From positions 124,001 to 188,000 of the forward strand of contig JBBSLP010000001.1 in the NCBI GenBank assembly GCA_038255145.1: DNA of 64,000 nucleotides, written 5' to 3'. Source of the DNA: WHTX01 sp038255145 (GTDB taxonomy: Bacteria; Actinomycetota; Acidimicrobiia; Acidimicrobiales; CAIXPF01). The notes under the pieces were generated by a model, which saw only the letters and a list, made by a program, of their open reading frames with translations, was not told the origin of the DNA and did no database searches. The position numbers and the translations under genes were made by a program. Numbering within the stretch: the stretch's first letter is position 1; each line of letters opens with the position of its first letter. Shown piece by piece: positions 16,181 through 23,826 of the stretch.

Positions 16181-17514
16181 GCGTCCACCGCCTCGCGGGC
16201 GGGGAGACGGGCGGCACGTAGGGCGGGGATGGCCCCCGCCACCAGGGACAGCACACCGGAACCGAGCACACCGATGACGGCGATGGACAGCGACAGCTGG
16301 GGGTGCACGGGGGTCAGGCTCTGGCTCTCGAGGTAGCTGTTGACCACCACGGCCACCACGGCGGCCACGCCGATGCCCAGGGCCGAGCCCAGCACGCCGC
16401 CGAGCACGCCGAGCACGCCGGCCTCGAGCAGCAGGAGCCGGAGCACGTCGACGTCACGGGCGCCGATGGCCTTGAGCACGCCGATCTCCCGGCGTCGCTC
16501 TCTCACCGCGGCCAACAGCGTGTTCGTCACCCCCAGCCCGGCGATGACCAGGGAGATGACGCCGATGCCGGTGAGGACGATCTCGACCACGTGCAGGTAG
16601 CGCTGCACGGTGGCGATGAGGTTCTCGGGCGCCCGGGTCGAGTAGCCGATGCCGGTGATCTGGTTGCGGACCCGGCCCACGGCATCGAGCTCGCGGGCCA
16701 CGACGAAGGCGCCGCTGTAGGGGGTGGTGCCCAGGGAGAAGCGCTCGTCGGGCAGACCGGCCGCCGTCCACAGCCGGTCGGGGTGCACCATCTCCCGGGT
16801 GCCGACCAGGCCTCCCGGCGCCGCCTGCTGGGCGACCACCCCCACGACGGTGGCCCGCGTCCAACGCGACCGGACGCGGTCGCCGAAGGCCCGGGGGGCG
16901 CCCAGCTCGAGCTCGAGGCCCACGACGGCGTCGGCGTCGGCCCGGCCCAGGCCGAAGTTGGCCAGCCACGTGGGGGTCACCGCCACCTCGACCTGGGAGC
17001 CGGGGGCGGGCAGGCGGCCGGCCAACACGGTGATGGGTAGGTCGACGGCCCGGTCGAGGTCGGTGCCCACGAAGGTCTCGAAGGTGGCGTTGGGGGCCCG
17101 CCGGCCCCGGCCCTCGTCCCGCTCCAGGGTGACGGTGCGCCCGTCGGCCAGGACCAGGGGGAAGGGGGGGATGGCCAGCACCCTGGCCGTCTCGATGGGC
17201 ACCACGCTGCGCACGTCGGGTAGGGCGGCCATGGCCGCCAACGCGGCGTCGTCGAGGTCACGGGGGGCACCGGGCTGGGCGTTGTCCGAATCGACCTGTC
17301 CGGGGTCGGCCTCGGCCGCGGCCACCTCGATGCCGGCCAGGGGGCCGCCCTTGGCCAGCTGGTCGAGGACCCGGGTGCGGGCGGTGTCGGCGATGGTGAG
17401 GATGGCCGAGAACAGCGCCGCGGCCAGGGCCACGGAGATGACGGTCAGCAGGGCCCGGCCCGGGCGCCGGGCCACGTTGCGGGCCGCCAGGGCCACGGTG
17501 TCGAGCCAGGTCAC
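16177..17514 (-). CDS. FtsX/MacB-type ABC transporter permease
   Basis: 445 residues. The N-terminus (LAARNVARRPGRALLTVISVALAAALFSAIL) is the first membrane helix of FtsX-like permeases; a large extracytoplasmic domain follows (about 50-290). Three C-terminal helices are visible: VVEIVLTGIGVISLVIAGLGVTNTLL, then after REIGVLKAIGARDVDVLRLLLLEA a helix in GVLGSALGIGVAAVVAVVV, and IAVIGVLGSGVLSLVAGAIPALRAARL. The REIGxLKAIGA coupling-helix motif contacts the ATPase. It overlaps the ATPase gene upstream and the SGNH gene downstream by four bases each, so the three form one operon, probably for lipoprotein or envelope-lipid handling, or export. Confidence 0.93.
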   Translation of the reverse strand: MTWLDTVALAARNVARRPGRALLTVISVALAAALFSAILTIADTARTRVLDQLAKGGPLAGIEVAAAEADPGQVDSDNAQPGAPRDLDDAALAAMAALPDVRSVVPIETARVLAIPPFPLVLADGRTVTLERDEGRGRRAPNATFETFVGTDLDRAVDLPITVLAGRLPAPGSQVEVAVTPTWLANFGLGRADADAVVGLELELGAPRAFGDRVRSRWTRATVVGVVAQQAAPGGLVGTREMVHPDRLWTAAGLPDERFSLGTTPYSGAFVVARELDAVGRVRNQITGIGYSTRAPENLIATVQRYLHVVEIVLTGIGVISLVIAGLGVTNTLLAAVRERRREIGVLKAIGARDVDVLRLLLLEAGVLGVLGGVLGSALGIGVAAVVAVVVNSYLESQSLTPVHPQLSLSIAVIGVLGSGVLSLVAGAIPALRAARLPAREAVDA

Positions 17515-18296
17515 GCCGGGCGGCCGCGGTCGGGGGCGTAGCGGTGGTCGGGGACGGGGGCGGGGGCCGGCGCGGCACCGGGTGCGGAGCCCGGCTCGGG
17601 GTCGCGGCCGGGGCTGAGGTCGAGGTGGCGGTGGGCCCGGGCGGCCAGGGTGCGGTCGTGGGTGACGACGACCAGGGTGCAGCCCCGGTCCCGGTGCACG
17701 TCCTCGAGGAGGGCGACGACGGCGGCGGCCGACTCGCCGTCGAGGTTGCCGGTGGGCTCGTCGGCCAGCAGCAGGCGGGGCTCGTTGGTCATGGCCCGGG
17801 CGATGGCCACCCGTTGGCGCTCCCCGCCTGACAGCTGGGTGGGCCGGTGGTCGGCCCGGTGGGCCAGGCCCACGGCGCCGAGCAGGTCACGGGCCCGCGC
17901 TCGTCGCCGGCGACCGCCGAGGCCGGCCAACGAGCCGGCCAGTTCGACGTTCTCGGCCGCGGTGAGCTGGTCCAGGAGGCCGAAGTGCTGGAACACGAAG
18001 CCGACGGTGGAGCCCCGGAAGTGGGCCAGGTCGTTGCGGTTGGCCCGGGTGAGGTCGATGTCGCCGACCTCCACGGTCCCCTCCTGGGGCTTCTCCAGAC
18101 CGCCGACGATCGCCAGCAGGGTGCTCTTACCCGCGCCCGATCGGCCGGTGACGGCCAGGTAGCCCCCGGCGGGCACGTCGAGGTCGATCCCGTCGAGCAC
18201 GGTGAGCACCCCGCCAGGCGCCTGGTAGCGGTGGCGCAGGCCCCGCACGCGCACCGCGGCCCCCTCCGATGGCGTCAGCTGTCCCAGGTCCGCCAC
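17511..18296 (-). CDS. ABC transporter ATP-binding protein (MacB/LolD type)
   Basis: About 261 residues from a GTG at 18296; starts further upstream would add non-family sequence. Walker A is TGRSGAGKST, the Q-loop lies in FVFQHFGLLDQLTAAENV, the signature is LSGGERQRVAIARA, Walker B is LLLADEPTGNLD and the H-loop VVVTHDRTLA. The ADEPTGNLD and FQHFxLLxxLTAxENV forms are typical of LolD/MacB/FtsE partners of FtsX-like permeases. The C-terminal tail is Pro/Ala-rich. It overlaps the permease by four bases and energises it on the cytoplasmic side. Confidence 0.94.
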   Translation of the reverse strand: MADLGQLTPSEGAAVRVRGLRHRYQAPGGVLTVLDGIDLDVPAGGYLAVTGRSGAGKSTLLAIVGGLEKPQEGTVEVGDIDLTRANRNDLAHFRGSTVGFVFQHFGLLDQLTAAENVELAGSLAGLGGRRRRARARDLLGAVGLAHRADHRPTQLSGGERQRVAIARAMTNEPRLLLADEPTGNLDGESAAAVVALLEDVHRDRGCTLVVVTHDRTLAARAHRHLDLSPGRDPEPGSAPGAAPAPAPVPDHRYAPDRGRPA

Positions 18297-18447
18297 CCCG
18301 CCCGTTCTAACCGGCCCCGGGCCGCTAACGGCACCAGCCCCCTCACGATCCGGTGAACTCCGGGCCCGCACCTCCCCCAAGCTGGGGAGATGCGCGGTCC
18401 GTCGGCCTGCTGCGGGTACGCTCCTGCGACTTCGAGCTGGAGCAAAC

Positions 18448-18618
18448 ATGAACGCCACGACCTCACTCATCAGCCTCGTCATCAGCGTCGTGGCCGCCTA
18501 CGCGTGTTATCGGATCGCCGAGGGCAAGGGCCGCAGCGGCGTGCTCTGGGGCGTGCTCGGCTTCTTCTTCTCGCTGATCACGCTGATCGTCATCCTCATC
18601 CTGCCCAGCAAGCGCTGA
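18448..18618 (+). CDS. Small two-helix membrane protein (56 residues)
   Basis: A short gene with an ATG, GGAG seven bases upstream, and a TACGCT -10-like box at 18417-18422. The 56-residue product starts MNATTSLISLVISVVAAYAC, has a short basic loop RIAEGKGRSG, a second hydrophobic stretch WGVLGFFFSLITLIVILI and ends LPSKR. Two helices with a positively charged loop predict a hairpin with that loop in the cytoplasm. It resembles small phospholipase_D-nuclease-N/PLDc_N-like or 'hypothetical' actinobacterial peptides, but no family can be named with certainty. Codon use (third-position G/C) supports it being real. Confidence 0.75.
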   Translation: MNATTSLISLVISVVAAYACYRIAEGKGRSGVLWGVLGFFFSLITLIVILILPSKR

Positions 18619-18644
18619 GGGCCAGGCGCCGGCAGCCCCGGGCC

Positions 18645-18650
18645 TACGCT
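18645..18650 (+). promoter_or_regulatory. -10 box of a leaderless promoter
   Basis: TACGCT sits six bases before the GTG at 18657. The same TACGCT at the same spacing precedes the genes starting at 44882 (minus) and 61610, which supports it as a real -10 element for leaderless mRNA. Confidence 0.55.
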
Positions 18651-18656
18651 CGGGGC

Positions 18657-19334
18657 GTGGAGCCCCGCGTCGAACCCCCGGTGGAGCCGTTCGTCGAGAT
18701 CGCCGACGGCGACACGGTGTGGCGCTTCGACACGGCCTTCCTCTCCTCGAACTGGACGTGCACCTGGGGCCGGGGCTGCCAGGGCATCCTCGACGAGCCC
18801 GCTCCCCACCTGCAGCAGGGGTGCTGCTCGCTGGGGGCCGAGCTCGACGAGGACGAGGGCCCGACGCTGGCCGCGCTGGCGGCGTTCCTCGAGCCTGCGG
18901 GCTTCCAGCACCACGCCGAGGCCGAGGCCGTGGGCCTGTTCCGGGACGCTTCGGCCCGCGCCACCCGGGTGGTGGACGGGGCGTGCATCTTCCTCAACCG
19001 GCCCGGTTTCGCCGGCGGGGCGGGCTGCGCCCTGCACCTGGCCGCTCTGGCCGCGGACGAGTCCCCCCTCGACTGGAAGCCGTCGGTGTGCTGGCAGCTC
19101 CCGGTCAAGGTCGATTGGGAGCCGCTGGGTGACGACACCGAGCGGGCCACGGTGCGGGGGTGGACCCGGGCCGAGTGGGGGGACACGGGGCGGACCATGG
19201 CCTGGTGCTGCACCGAGGGCACCGACGCCTACGTCGGGGACCGCCCCGTGGTCGAGTCCCTGGCCGAGGAGTTGGGCGCCCTGGTCGGGGACGAGGTCTA
19301 CGTGGAGCTACGGCGCCGCCTGACCGGCCACTAG
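18657..19334 (+). CDS. Cysteine-rich protein of unknown function, possibly metal or Fe-S binding
   Basis: 225 residues from GTG 18657. No named family is assigned. It has a striking cysteine distribution: SSNWTCTWGRGCQGI near residue 35-45, then QGCCSLGAEL, later GACIFLNRPGF, GGAGCALHLAAL, SVCWQLPVK and MAWCCTEG. The CxxxxxC...CC opening and the C(x)FL(N/x) followed by C-x-L-H resemble the cysteine pattern of YkgJ/DUF3109-type zinc- or iron-chelating proteins. Seven or more of the cysteines could ligate a metal or cluster. The rest is acidic and helical, without signal peptide or membrane segment. It follows the small membrane gene by 38 bases but has its own promoter-like box. Confidence 0.8.
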   Translation: MEPRVEPPVEPFVEIADGDTVWRFDTAFLSSNWTCTWGRGCQGILDEPAPHLQQGCCSLGAELDEDEGPTLAALAAFLEPAGFQHHAEAEAVGLFRDASARATRVVDGACIFLNRPGFAGGAGCALHLAALAADESPLDWKPSVCWQLPVKVDWEPLGDDTERATVRGWTRAEWGDTGRTMAWCCTEGTDAYVGDRPVVESLAEELGALVGDEVYVELRRRLTGH

Positions 19335-19379
19335 CGTCCGCGTCGCCGGCCGGGGGTCGGCATCGTGAGAGGGGCAGCG

Positions 19380-20297
19380 ATGTTCGAGCCGGTCATCATC
19401 GAGGCGGCCATCAACGGGGTGACCACCAAGGACCGCAACCCCAACGTGCCCCGGTCCTCCGTAGAGATCGCCGCCGATGCCCTGGCCTGCTTCGCCGCGG
19501 GGGCCGCCATCGTGCACAACCACGTGGACCTGGTGGCCGTGCCCGGCGAGGAGGCGGCCGAGGCCTACAACGAGGCCTGGCGGGTGGTCGTGGCCGAGCG
19601 GCCCGATGCCCTGCTCTACCCCACGGTGAACTTCGGCCGGGGCGGCTTCAACGGGTACGACCACATCACCCCCCTGGCGACGAGTGGGACCATGCGCATG
19701 AGCCTGTGCGACCCCGGTTCGGTCAACCTGGGGCGGTTCCTCGATGGTGTGCCTGGCGGTCGGTACGTGTACCGCAACAGCTTCGAGGACATCACCGAGC
19801 AGCTGGCCCTGTGCCACGAGCACGGCCTGGGGGCCAGCATCGCCATCTACGAGCCGGGGTGGTTGCGGGCCGTGCTGGCGTGGCACCGGGCCGGTCAGCT
19901 GCCCCCGTCGCTGATCAAGCTCTACCTGTGCAGCGAGGGCGGCATCGTGCCCGGTGGGGTGCCCTTCGGCCTGCCGCCGACGCCCGCCGGTCTCGAAGCC
20001 TACCTCGACCTGCTGGGGGACTCGGGCCTGGTGTGGGCGGTGTCGGTGGTGGGCGGGGACGTCGTGCGCAGCGGCATGGCCGAGCTGGCCATCGAGGCCG
20101 GCGGCCACCTCCACCTGGGCCTGGAGTTCTACGGGGGGCCGCGGACGCCGACCAACGTGGAGCTGGTGCAGGACGCCACCAACCTGCTCGATTCCCTGGG
20201 GCGTCGGGCGGCCACGCCCGACGAGGCCGCGGCCCTGCTGGGCATGGCGCCGCGGGTGGTGGGTGGCGCCGGGGCCATGGTCGCTGACGGTTCTTGA
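19380..20297 (+). CDS. BKACE-family (DUF849) beta-keto acid cleavage enzyme
   Basis: 305 residues from ATG 19380, preceded by GAGAGGGG five bases upstream (an in-frame GTG at 19365 is less likely). The TIM-barrel BKACE motifs are present: VIIEAAINGVTTKDRNPNVP, AAGAAIVHNHVD with the metal-binding His-x-His, PTVNFGRG, GTMRMSLCDPGSVNL and HLGLEFYGG near the C-terminus. The family uses Zn2+ to cleave beta-keto acids with acetyl-CoA, giving acetoacetate and a CoA ester (Kce of lysine fermentation is the type member). The substrate here is not evident from neighbours. Confidence 0.9.
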   Translation: MFEPVIIEAAINGVTTKDRNPNVPRSSVEIAADALACFAAGAAIVHNHVDLVAVPGEEAAEAYNEAWRVVVAERPDALLYPTVNFGRGGFNGYDHITPLATSGTMRMSLCDPGSVNLGRFLDGVPGGRYVYRNSFEDITEQLALCHEHGLGASIAIYEPGWLRAVLAWHRAGQLPPSLIKLYLCSEGGIVPGGVPFGLPPTPAGLEAYLDLLGDSGLVWAVSVVGGDVVRSGMAELAIEAGGHLHLGLEFYGGPRTPTNVELVQDATNLLDSLGRRAATPDEAAALLGMAPRVVGGAGAMVADGS

Positions 20298-20414
20298 CCA
20301 CCGCCCTGGGACCCGCGACCCGGATGCGTCGGGGATGCGGTCGTTGCGGCCGAGGCTGGTGTCGCGGACTCGGTCCGGGTGCTGGCCCTGGATGTCACCG
20401 ACGACGCCCTGGGA

Positions 20415-21002
20415 TCAGCTGGCGCCGGTGCGGCTGGTGGCCTCGCCGTCGTCGAGTTCGTCGAGGTCAGGCAGGATGATGGCGGTGAGCCACGGTTGCC
20501 GCTGCGGCGGCGGCCGGTAGTCCGGGGTGGTGCGGTACTGGCCCCGGGTCACACGTTCGGCCGTGCCGTGCTCGGTCTCGTGGCCCAGGGCGTCGGCCAG
20601 GGCTTTCACCGGGTGCCCGCCGGCCACGCCGAACCCGTGCAGGTGCAACAACGCGTGCAGGTGCCGCAACGGCAACGTCCCACAGCGGTGCAACAGCCGC
20701 AGGCACACGGCCCGCAAGCGCCGCCCCCACAACCAGGTCGGATCCTCCGGGAGGGGTGGGAGGGGGTCCGTGATCCGGTCCGATGACGGTCGCCGTCCCC
20801 GACACCACAGCGTCTTGGGGTGCAGCTGGTCGTGGATCTCGGCCATCTCGGCCAGGTGCAGGCGCCGCTCCTTGGCCGTGGCCGCCAGCACGGCGTCCTT
20901 GGCCCGTACCTCGTCGAAGAGCTCCTGATGACGAGCGTTGAGTCGGGCCCGCGTCGCGGCGTGGAGGTTGCCGTACTGACGGGTGGGAGGGAGTTCAGCC
21001 AT
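20415..21002 (-). CDS. Unknown actinobacterial protein with a possible winged-helix C-terminus
   Basis: 195 residues from ATG 21002. I do not recognise the family. The N-terminal third is a charged helix (LNARHQELFDEVRAKDAVLA then AATAKERRLHLAEMAEIHDQ), likely coiled coil. A linker with WCRGRRPSS and ITDPLPPLPEDPTWLWGRRL follows. The C-terminal ~80 residues (LRLLHRCGTLPLRHLHALLH, GGHPVKALADALGHETEHG, ERVTRGQYR) have the spacing of a HARE-type winged helix (G-x-L-x2-L ... G-x(3)-K-x-L-x2-AL ... R-x-x-x-G-x-Y). This is an inference. It lies alone between short non-coding stretches (20298-20414 and 21003-21241) in which I see no further gene. Confidence 0.6.
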   Translation of the reverse strand: MAELPPTRQYGNLHAATRARLNARHQELFDEVRAKDAVLAATAKERRLHLAEMAEIHDQLHPKTLWCRGRRPSSDRITDPLPPLPEDPTWLWGRRLRAVCLRLLHRCGTLPLRHLHALLHLHGFGVAGGHPVKALADALGHETEHGTAERVTRGQYRTTPDYRPPPQRQPWLTAIILPDLDELDDGEATSRTGAS

Positions 21003-21241
21003 CGACAGGTGTCCTCGAGCGTGAGGGGTTGGGGGGCGCCGATGACGGCCGGCAGCGACCAGACCCCCATCATCCCCGCGAGGTGTGACACCCAAGCCCG
21101 GAACCGCCCGCCACCAGCCCAAGCGCAGCCCCACCCTCCACTCCCGGATGCATAGCTGCGAATCGACGTCGAATCCGCGCTACACCCCCCGTCACCAGGT
21201 CTTGGGGTGCTGAGCTGGGGTGTTGGGACGGAATGATGCAC

Positions 21242-21276
21242 TTGACGGATCGGAAAGTGAAGGCTTACAGTTTCCG
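21242..21276 (+). promoter_or_regulatory. Promoter with overlapping inverted repeat (likely operator)
   Basis: TTGACG (21242-21247) and TACAGT (21266-21271) with an 18-base spacer form a good vegetative promoter, ending seven bases before the ATG at 21279 (leaderless). Perfect arms cggaaa (21251-21256) and tttccg (21271-21276) span the spacer and -10 box. The operon's second gene encodes a winged-helix regulator that may bind here. Confidence 0.65.
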
Positions 21277-21278
21277 AC

Positions 21279-21725
21279 ATGGCAACTGCATCTTCGAACC
21301 GGGACCCGGGCGAGCACGGGACGGCGCCAGCCGCCGCCTCCACGGAGCTCGCACCGGACGAGCTCGGCGACGCCACGGGGGCTGCCTTGGCCCTCGACGA
21401 CATCGAGCGCCTCCAGGCCCGAACCCACATCGACTACCCGCTCACGCCGTGGTGGGTGCACCCGACCATCGGCGTCGGCCTCGGCGCCATGATCCTGGCC
21501 CTGCGCGTCGGGCCGGTGGCCGTGGGCGAGCTGCGGCGCCCCCTGCTCGTCCTCGTGATCGCCTACCTGGCGGTCGTCCTCCTCGGACTGACCATGGCCT
21601 ACGGCGTCAACGCGGTCGTCGGCGCAGCCATCATCGCCATCGGTGTCACCCTGGCCAGCCTGAGTTACGACCGGGCGTACGGCCGGGCCACCACCCTGGT
21701 GCGACGCCGGCTGAGCCTGACGTGA
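21279..21725 (+). CDS. Membrane protein of unknown function paired with a winged-helix regulator
   Basis: 148 residues. The N-terminal half is soluble and acidic (LAPDELGDATGAALALDDIE). After HIDYPLTPWWVHPTIGVGLGA come three hydrophobic stretches (WWVHPTIGVGLGAMILALRV, LLVLVIAYLAVVLLGLTMAY, VVGAAIIAIGVTLASL) and a basic tail. The family is not named, but small membrane proteins with YPLTPWW next to ArsR/MarR-like regulators recur in actinobacteria. The downstream regulator start overlaps the stop by four bases (GTGA), so the two are translationally coupled. Confidence 0.75.
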   Translation: MATASSNRDPGEHGTAPAAASTELAPDELGDATGAALALDDIERLQARTHIDYPLTPWWVHPTIGVGLGAMILALRVGPVAVGELRRPLLVLVIAYLAVVLLGLTMAYGVNAVVGAAIIAIGVTLASLSYDRAYGRATTLVRRRLSLT

Positions 21726-22105
21726 GCGTCGCCGACCTCGAGCCCACCATCCACGCTCCCAAGCGGCTGGCCATCATGGCCCTGCTGGCCGCGTCGGAGA
21801 CGGCCGAGTTCGCCTTCCTGCGCCGCCACCTCGACATCAGCGACTCGGACCTGTCCAAGCAGATGGCCGCGCTGCAGCAGGCCGGCTTCGTCACGGCCCG
21901 CAAGACGGGCCGGGCCGCCACCCGGTCGACGTGGTTCTCCATCACCCGGGAGGGCAGGGACGCCTACGGCCGCCACGTCGACGCCCTACGGGCCATCCTC
22001 GGCCTCGACGGCGCCGGCCAGCGCCCCCGACCCCCGGGCCCGGACGACCAGGAACGCACCGCACCGGACCCCGGGACGGTGAGCCCGTCCCCGGGTGCGG
22101 CCTGA
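21722..22105 (+). CDS. Winged-helix transcriptional regulator (MarR/ArsR-like, HTH_34 type)
   Basis: 127 residues from GTG 21722, overlapping the preceding stop. The DNA-binding domain spans the first ~90 residues: TIHAPKRLAIMALLAASETA, FAFLRRHLDISDSDLSKQMAALQQAGFV (recognition helix in SDLSKQMAAL) and the wing KTGRAATRSTWFSITREGRDAY. The ~35-residue tail is Pro/Asp-rich and disordered. Such 'transcriptional regulator, winged helix DNA-binding' proteins typically repress their own membrane-protein operon. The inverted repeat at 21251-21276 is the obvious candidate site. Confidence 0.87.
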   Translation: MSVADLEPTIHAPKRLAIMALLAASETAEFAFLRRHLDISDSDLSKQMAALQQAGFVTARKTGRAATRSTWFSITREGRDAYGRHVDALRAILGLDGAGQRPRPPGPDDQERTAPDPGTVSPSPGAA

Positions 22106-22119
22106 CGGCGTAGACGGCC

Positions 22120-23125
22120 TTAGACGGCCACGGCGTTGCGCCGCTGCACCGGCGTCAGCCCCCTCGTCTCCCACGTCTTCAGCTCGGGCATGACCTGGGA
22201 CACGAACAGGTCCAGGCTCTTCTGGGCTTCGGCGTAGGGCATGCCGCCGTACGAGAAGCCGGGGTTGAAGGCACAGATGTCGATGGTGTCGCGGATGTAG
22301 GCGATCTTCTCCAGCACCTGGTCCGGGGTCCCCCATGGCATCAGCTTCGCGAAGTCGTCGACCGCACCCTCGGACCCGTGGCGGTTTATGTACCTCGTTA
22401 TGCCCGTGTAGAACTCGTAGTGCTCGAGCACGGTCCGGTAGTACTGGCCGATGTAGCGGTGGGCCAGCTCCTCGGCCCGGTCCGCGCCACATGCCGTTGT
22501 AGACCTCGAAGTCGTTCTTCACCACCGGCCACGGCTTCTGGGGGATGACCAGCAGGCCCACGCCGAGCCGGGCCATGGCGGGCATGGAATCGGGGGACAC
22601 CGCCGCGGCGTAGGTGCGGCCCTCGAAGGAGAAGCGGGGCTCGGGGCGGATCTCCCGCCGAGGCTGGGAGATGACCTCGCCCTCGTACTCCAGGTAGCCC
22701 CGGTCCAGACCGGTGAGCACAGCCTCGATCGACTCCACAAGGCGCTGGCGCGACGTGTTCATGTCGACCCGGAAGCCCTCGTACTCCACCCGGGCCAGCC
22801 CCCGGCCCAGGCCGAGGATCATGCGGCCACCGGACAGGTTGTCGAGCTGGGTGATCTGCTCGGCGATGCGCATGGGGTCGTGCCACGGCAGCACGATCAC
22901 GCCGGTGCCCAGCCGCACCCGCGACGTCCGCCCCGCCAGCCACGTCAGCAGCTGCACCGGGTCGGGGCACATGGTGTAATCGGTGAAGTGGTGCTCCACC
23001 GTCCAGATCGAGTCGAAGCCCAGCGGCTCGGCCTGCTCGAGCAGCCGCAGTTCGTTGGCGTAGACGTCCTCGTCGCTCTGCGCGTGGTGGACGTTCTGGA
23101 AGGCAGCCGAGTACCCGACGTGCAT
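22120..23125 (-). pseudogene. LLM-class F420/flavin-dependent oxidoreductase disrupted by an internal deletion and frameshift
   Basis: The N-terminal ~213 residues (MHVGYSAAFQNVHHAQSDED, FTDYTMCPDPVQLLTWLA, RLGTGVIVLPWHDPMRIAEQ, GGRMILGLGRGLARVEYEGF, FEVYNGMWR) are in one frame from ATG 23125. The C-terminus (DRAEELAHRYIGQYYRTVLE, YEFYTGITRYINRHG, PWGTPDQVLEKIAYIRDTID, ETRGLTPVQRRNAVAV) is in another frame, ending at 22120. The frames switch at about 22480-22487. Family members usually carry some 20-25 more residues between NGMWR and DRAEE, so a short segment that is not a multiple of three is missing. The intact enzyme would be a luciferase-like monooxygenase. Either the gene is dead or the assembly is wrong here. 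Confidence 0.85.
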
Positions 23126-23222
23126 GTTCTCACCCCCCGTGAGGGCCGCAGGGGCGCAGCCGCTCGCCGACCTGACCCAGCACCGCCACCGGCGGTGGGC
23201 AACATCGAGCGCCGGGCTCAGC

Positions 23223-23774
23223 TCAGTCGGCGGGCGGCCGGTCGGGAAGCGCAGCCATCAACCGCTCGATCACCGCCCGGTGCACGGCGGGATCGGCCGG
23301 CGGGATGCCCAACATGGCGTTGAGGAAGATGCCGTCGCCCACCAGGCGGACCATCTCGGCCATGACCGGGTCCTCGATGGCGGCCCGCAGGCGACGGCCC
23401 CAGCGGTCGAACACCTCGCGCAGGGCGCGGGTGGAGGCACCTTCGGACCCGTCGGCGGCCCGCAGCGCGGCCAGGATCGACCAGTGCAGGGCCCGCTCCT
23501 CGTCCGACTCGGGGATGGACGCCTCGAGGTAGACGCGGGCGGCCCCCTGGGGCTCGTCGGCCGCCCGTTCCAGCAGGGCCAGGCTCTCCCCGTCGAGCTG
23601 CTGGAGCAGGCCGTCGAGCAGGGCCTCCTTGGAACGGAAGTGGTAGAGCAACCCGCCCTTGGACACCCCGGCCTCGGCGGCCACGGCCTCGAGGGTCACC
23701 GCGGTGGACCCGTCGCGCACGAGCACGGCCTTGAGCGCCTCCAGGATGCGGTCCCGGGTGGTGGCTGCGGTCAC
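23223..23774 (-). CDS. TetR-family transcriptional regulator
   Basis: 183 residues from GTG 23774 (TAGTTT lies seven bases upstream, leaderless). The N-terminal HTH reads TRDRILEALKAVLVRDGSTA, TLEAVAAEAGVSKGGLLYHF and RSKEALLDGLL, the canonical TetR recognition region. The ligand-binding half contains a TetR_C-type pattern with ESDEERALHWSILAALRAAD. It is divergent from an MFS drug exporter with 52 bases between start codons, and a near-perfect 26-bp palindrome lies in that gap. The simplest reading is a QacR/LfrR-type repressor of the exporter and of itself. Confidence 0.93.
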   Translation of the reverse strand: MTAATTRDRILEALKAVLVRDGSTAVTLEAVAAEAGVSKGGLLYHFRSKEALLDGLLQQLDGESLALLERAADEPQGAARVYLEASIPESDEERALHWSILAALRAADGSEGASTRALREVFDRWGRRLRAAIEDPVMAEMVRLVGDGIFLNAMLGIPPADPAVHRAVIERLMAALPDRPPAD

Positions 23775-23794
23775 CCCACTGAAACTACCACCCT

Positions 23795-23820
23795 GACTGA
23801 ACCGTCCAGACGGTACAGTC
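23795..23820. promoter_or_regulatory. TetR operator (26-bp imperfect palindrome) overlapping divergent promoters
   Basis: Arms gactgaaccgtc (23795-23806) and gacggtacagtc (23809-23820) match at 11 of 12 positions around a two-base centre. The right arm contains TACAGT (23814-23819), the -10 box of the exporter gene, seven bases from its ATG. A bound TetR dimer would block the exporter promoter and probably its own. Confidence 0.8.
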
Positions 23821-23826
23821 GCCGAT

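Noticed and set aside
23124..23826. Long plus-strand frames over the TetR gene
   Set aside because: The TetR reading on the minus strand has a complete HTH and a proper operator; the plus-strand frame is a shadow.
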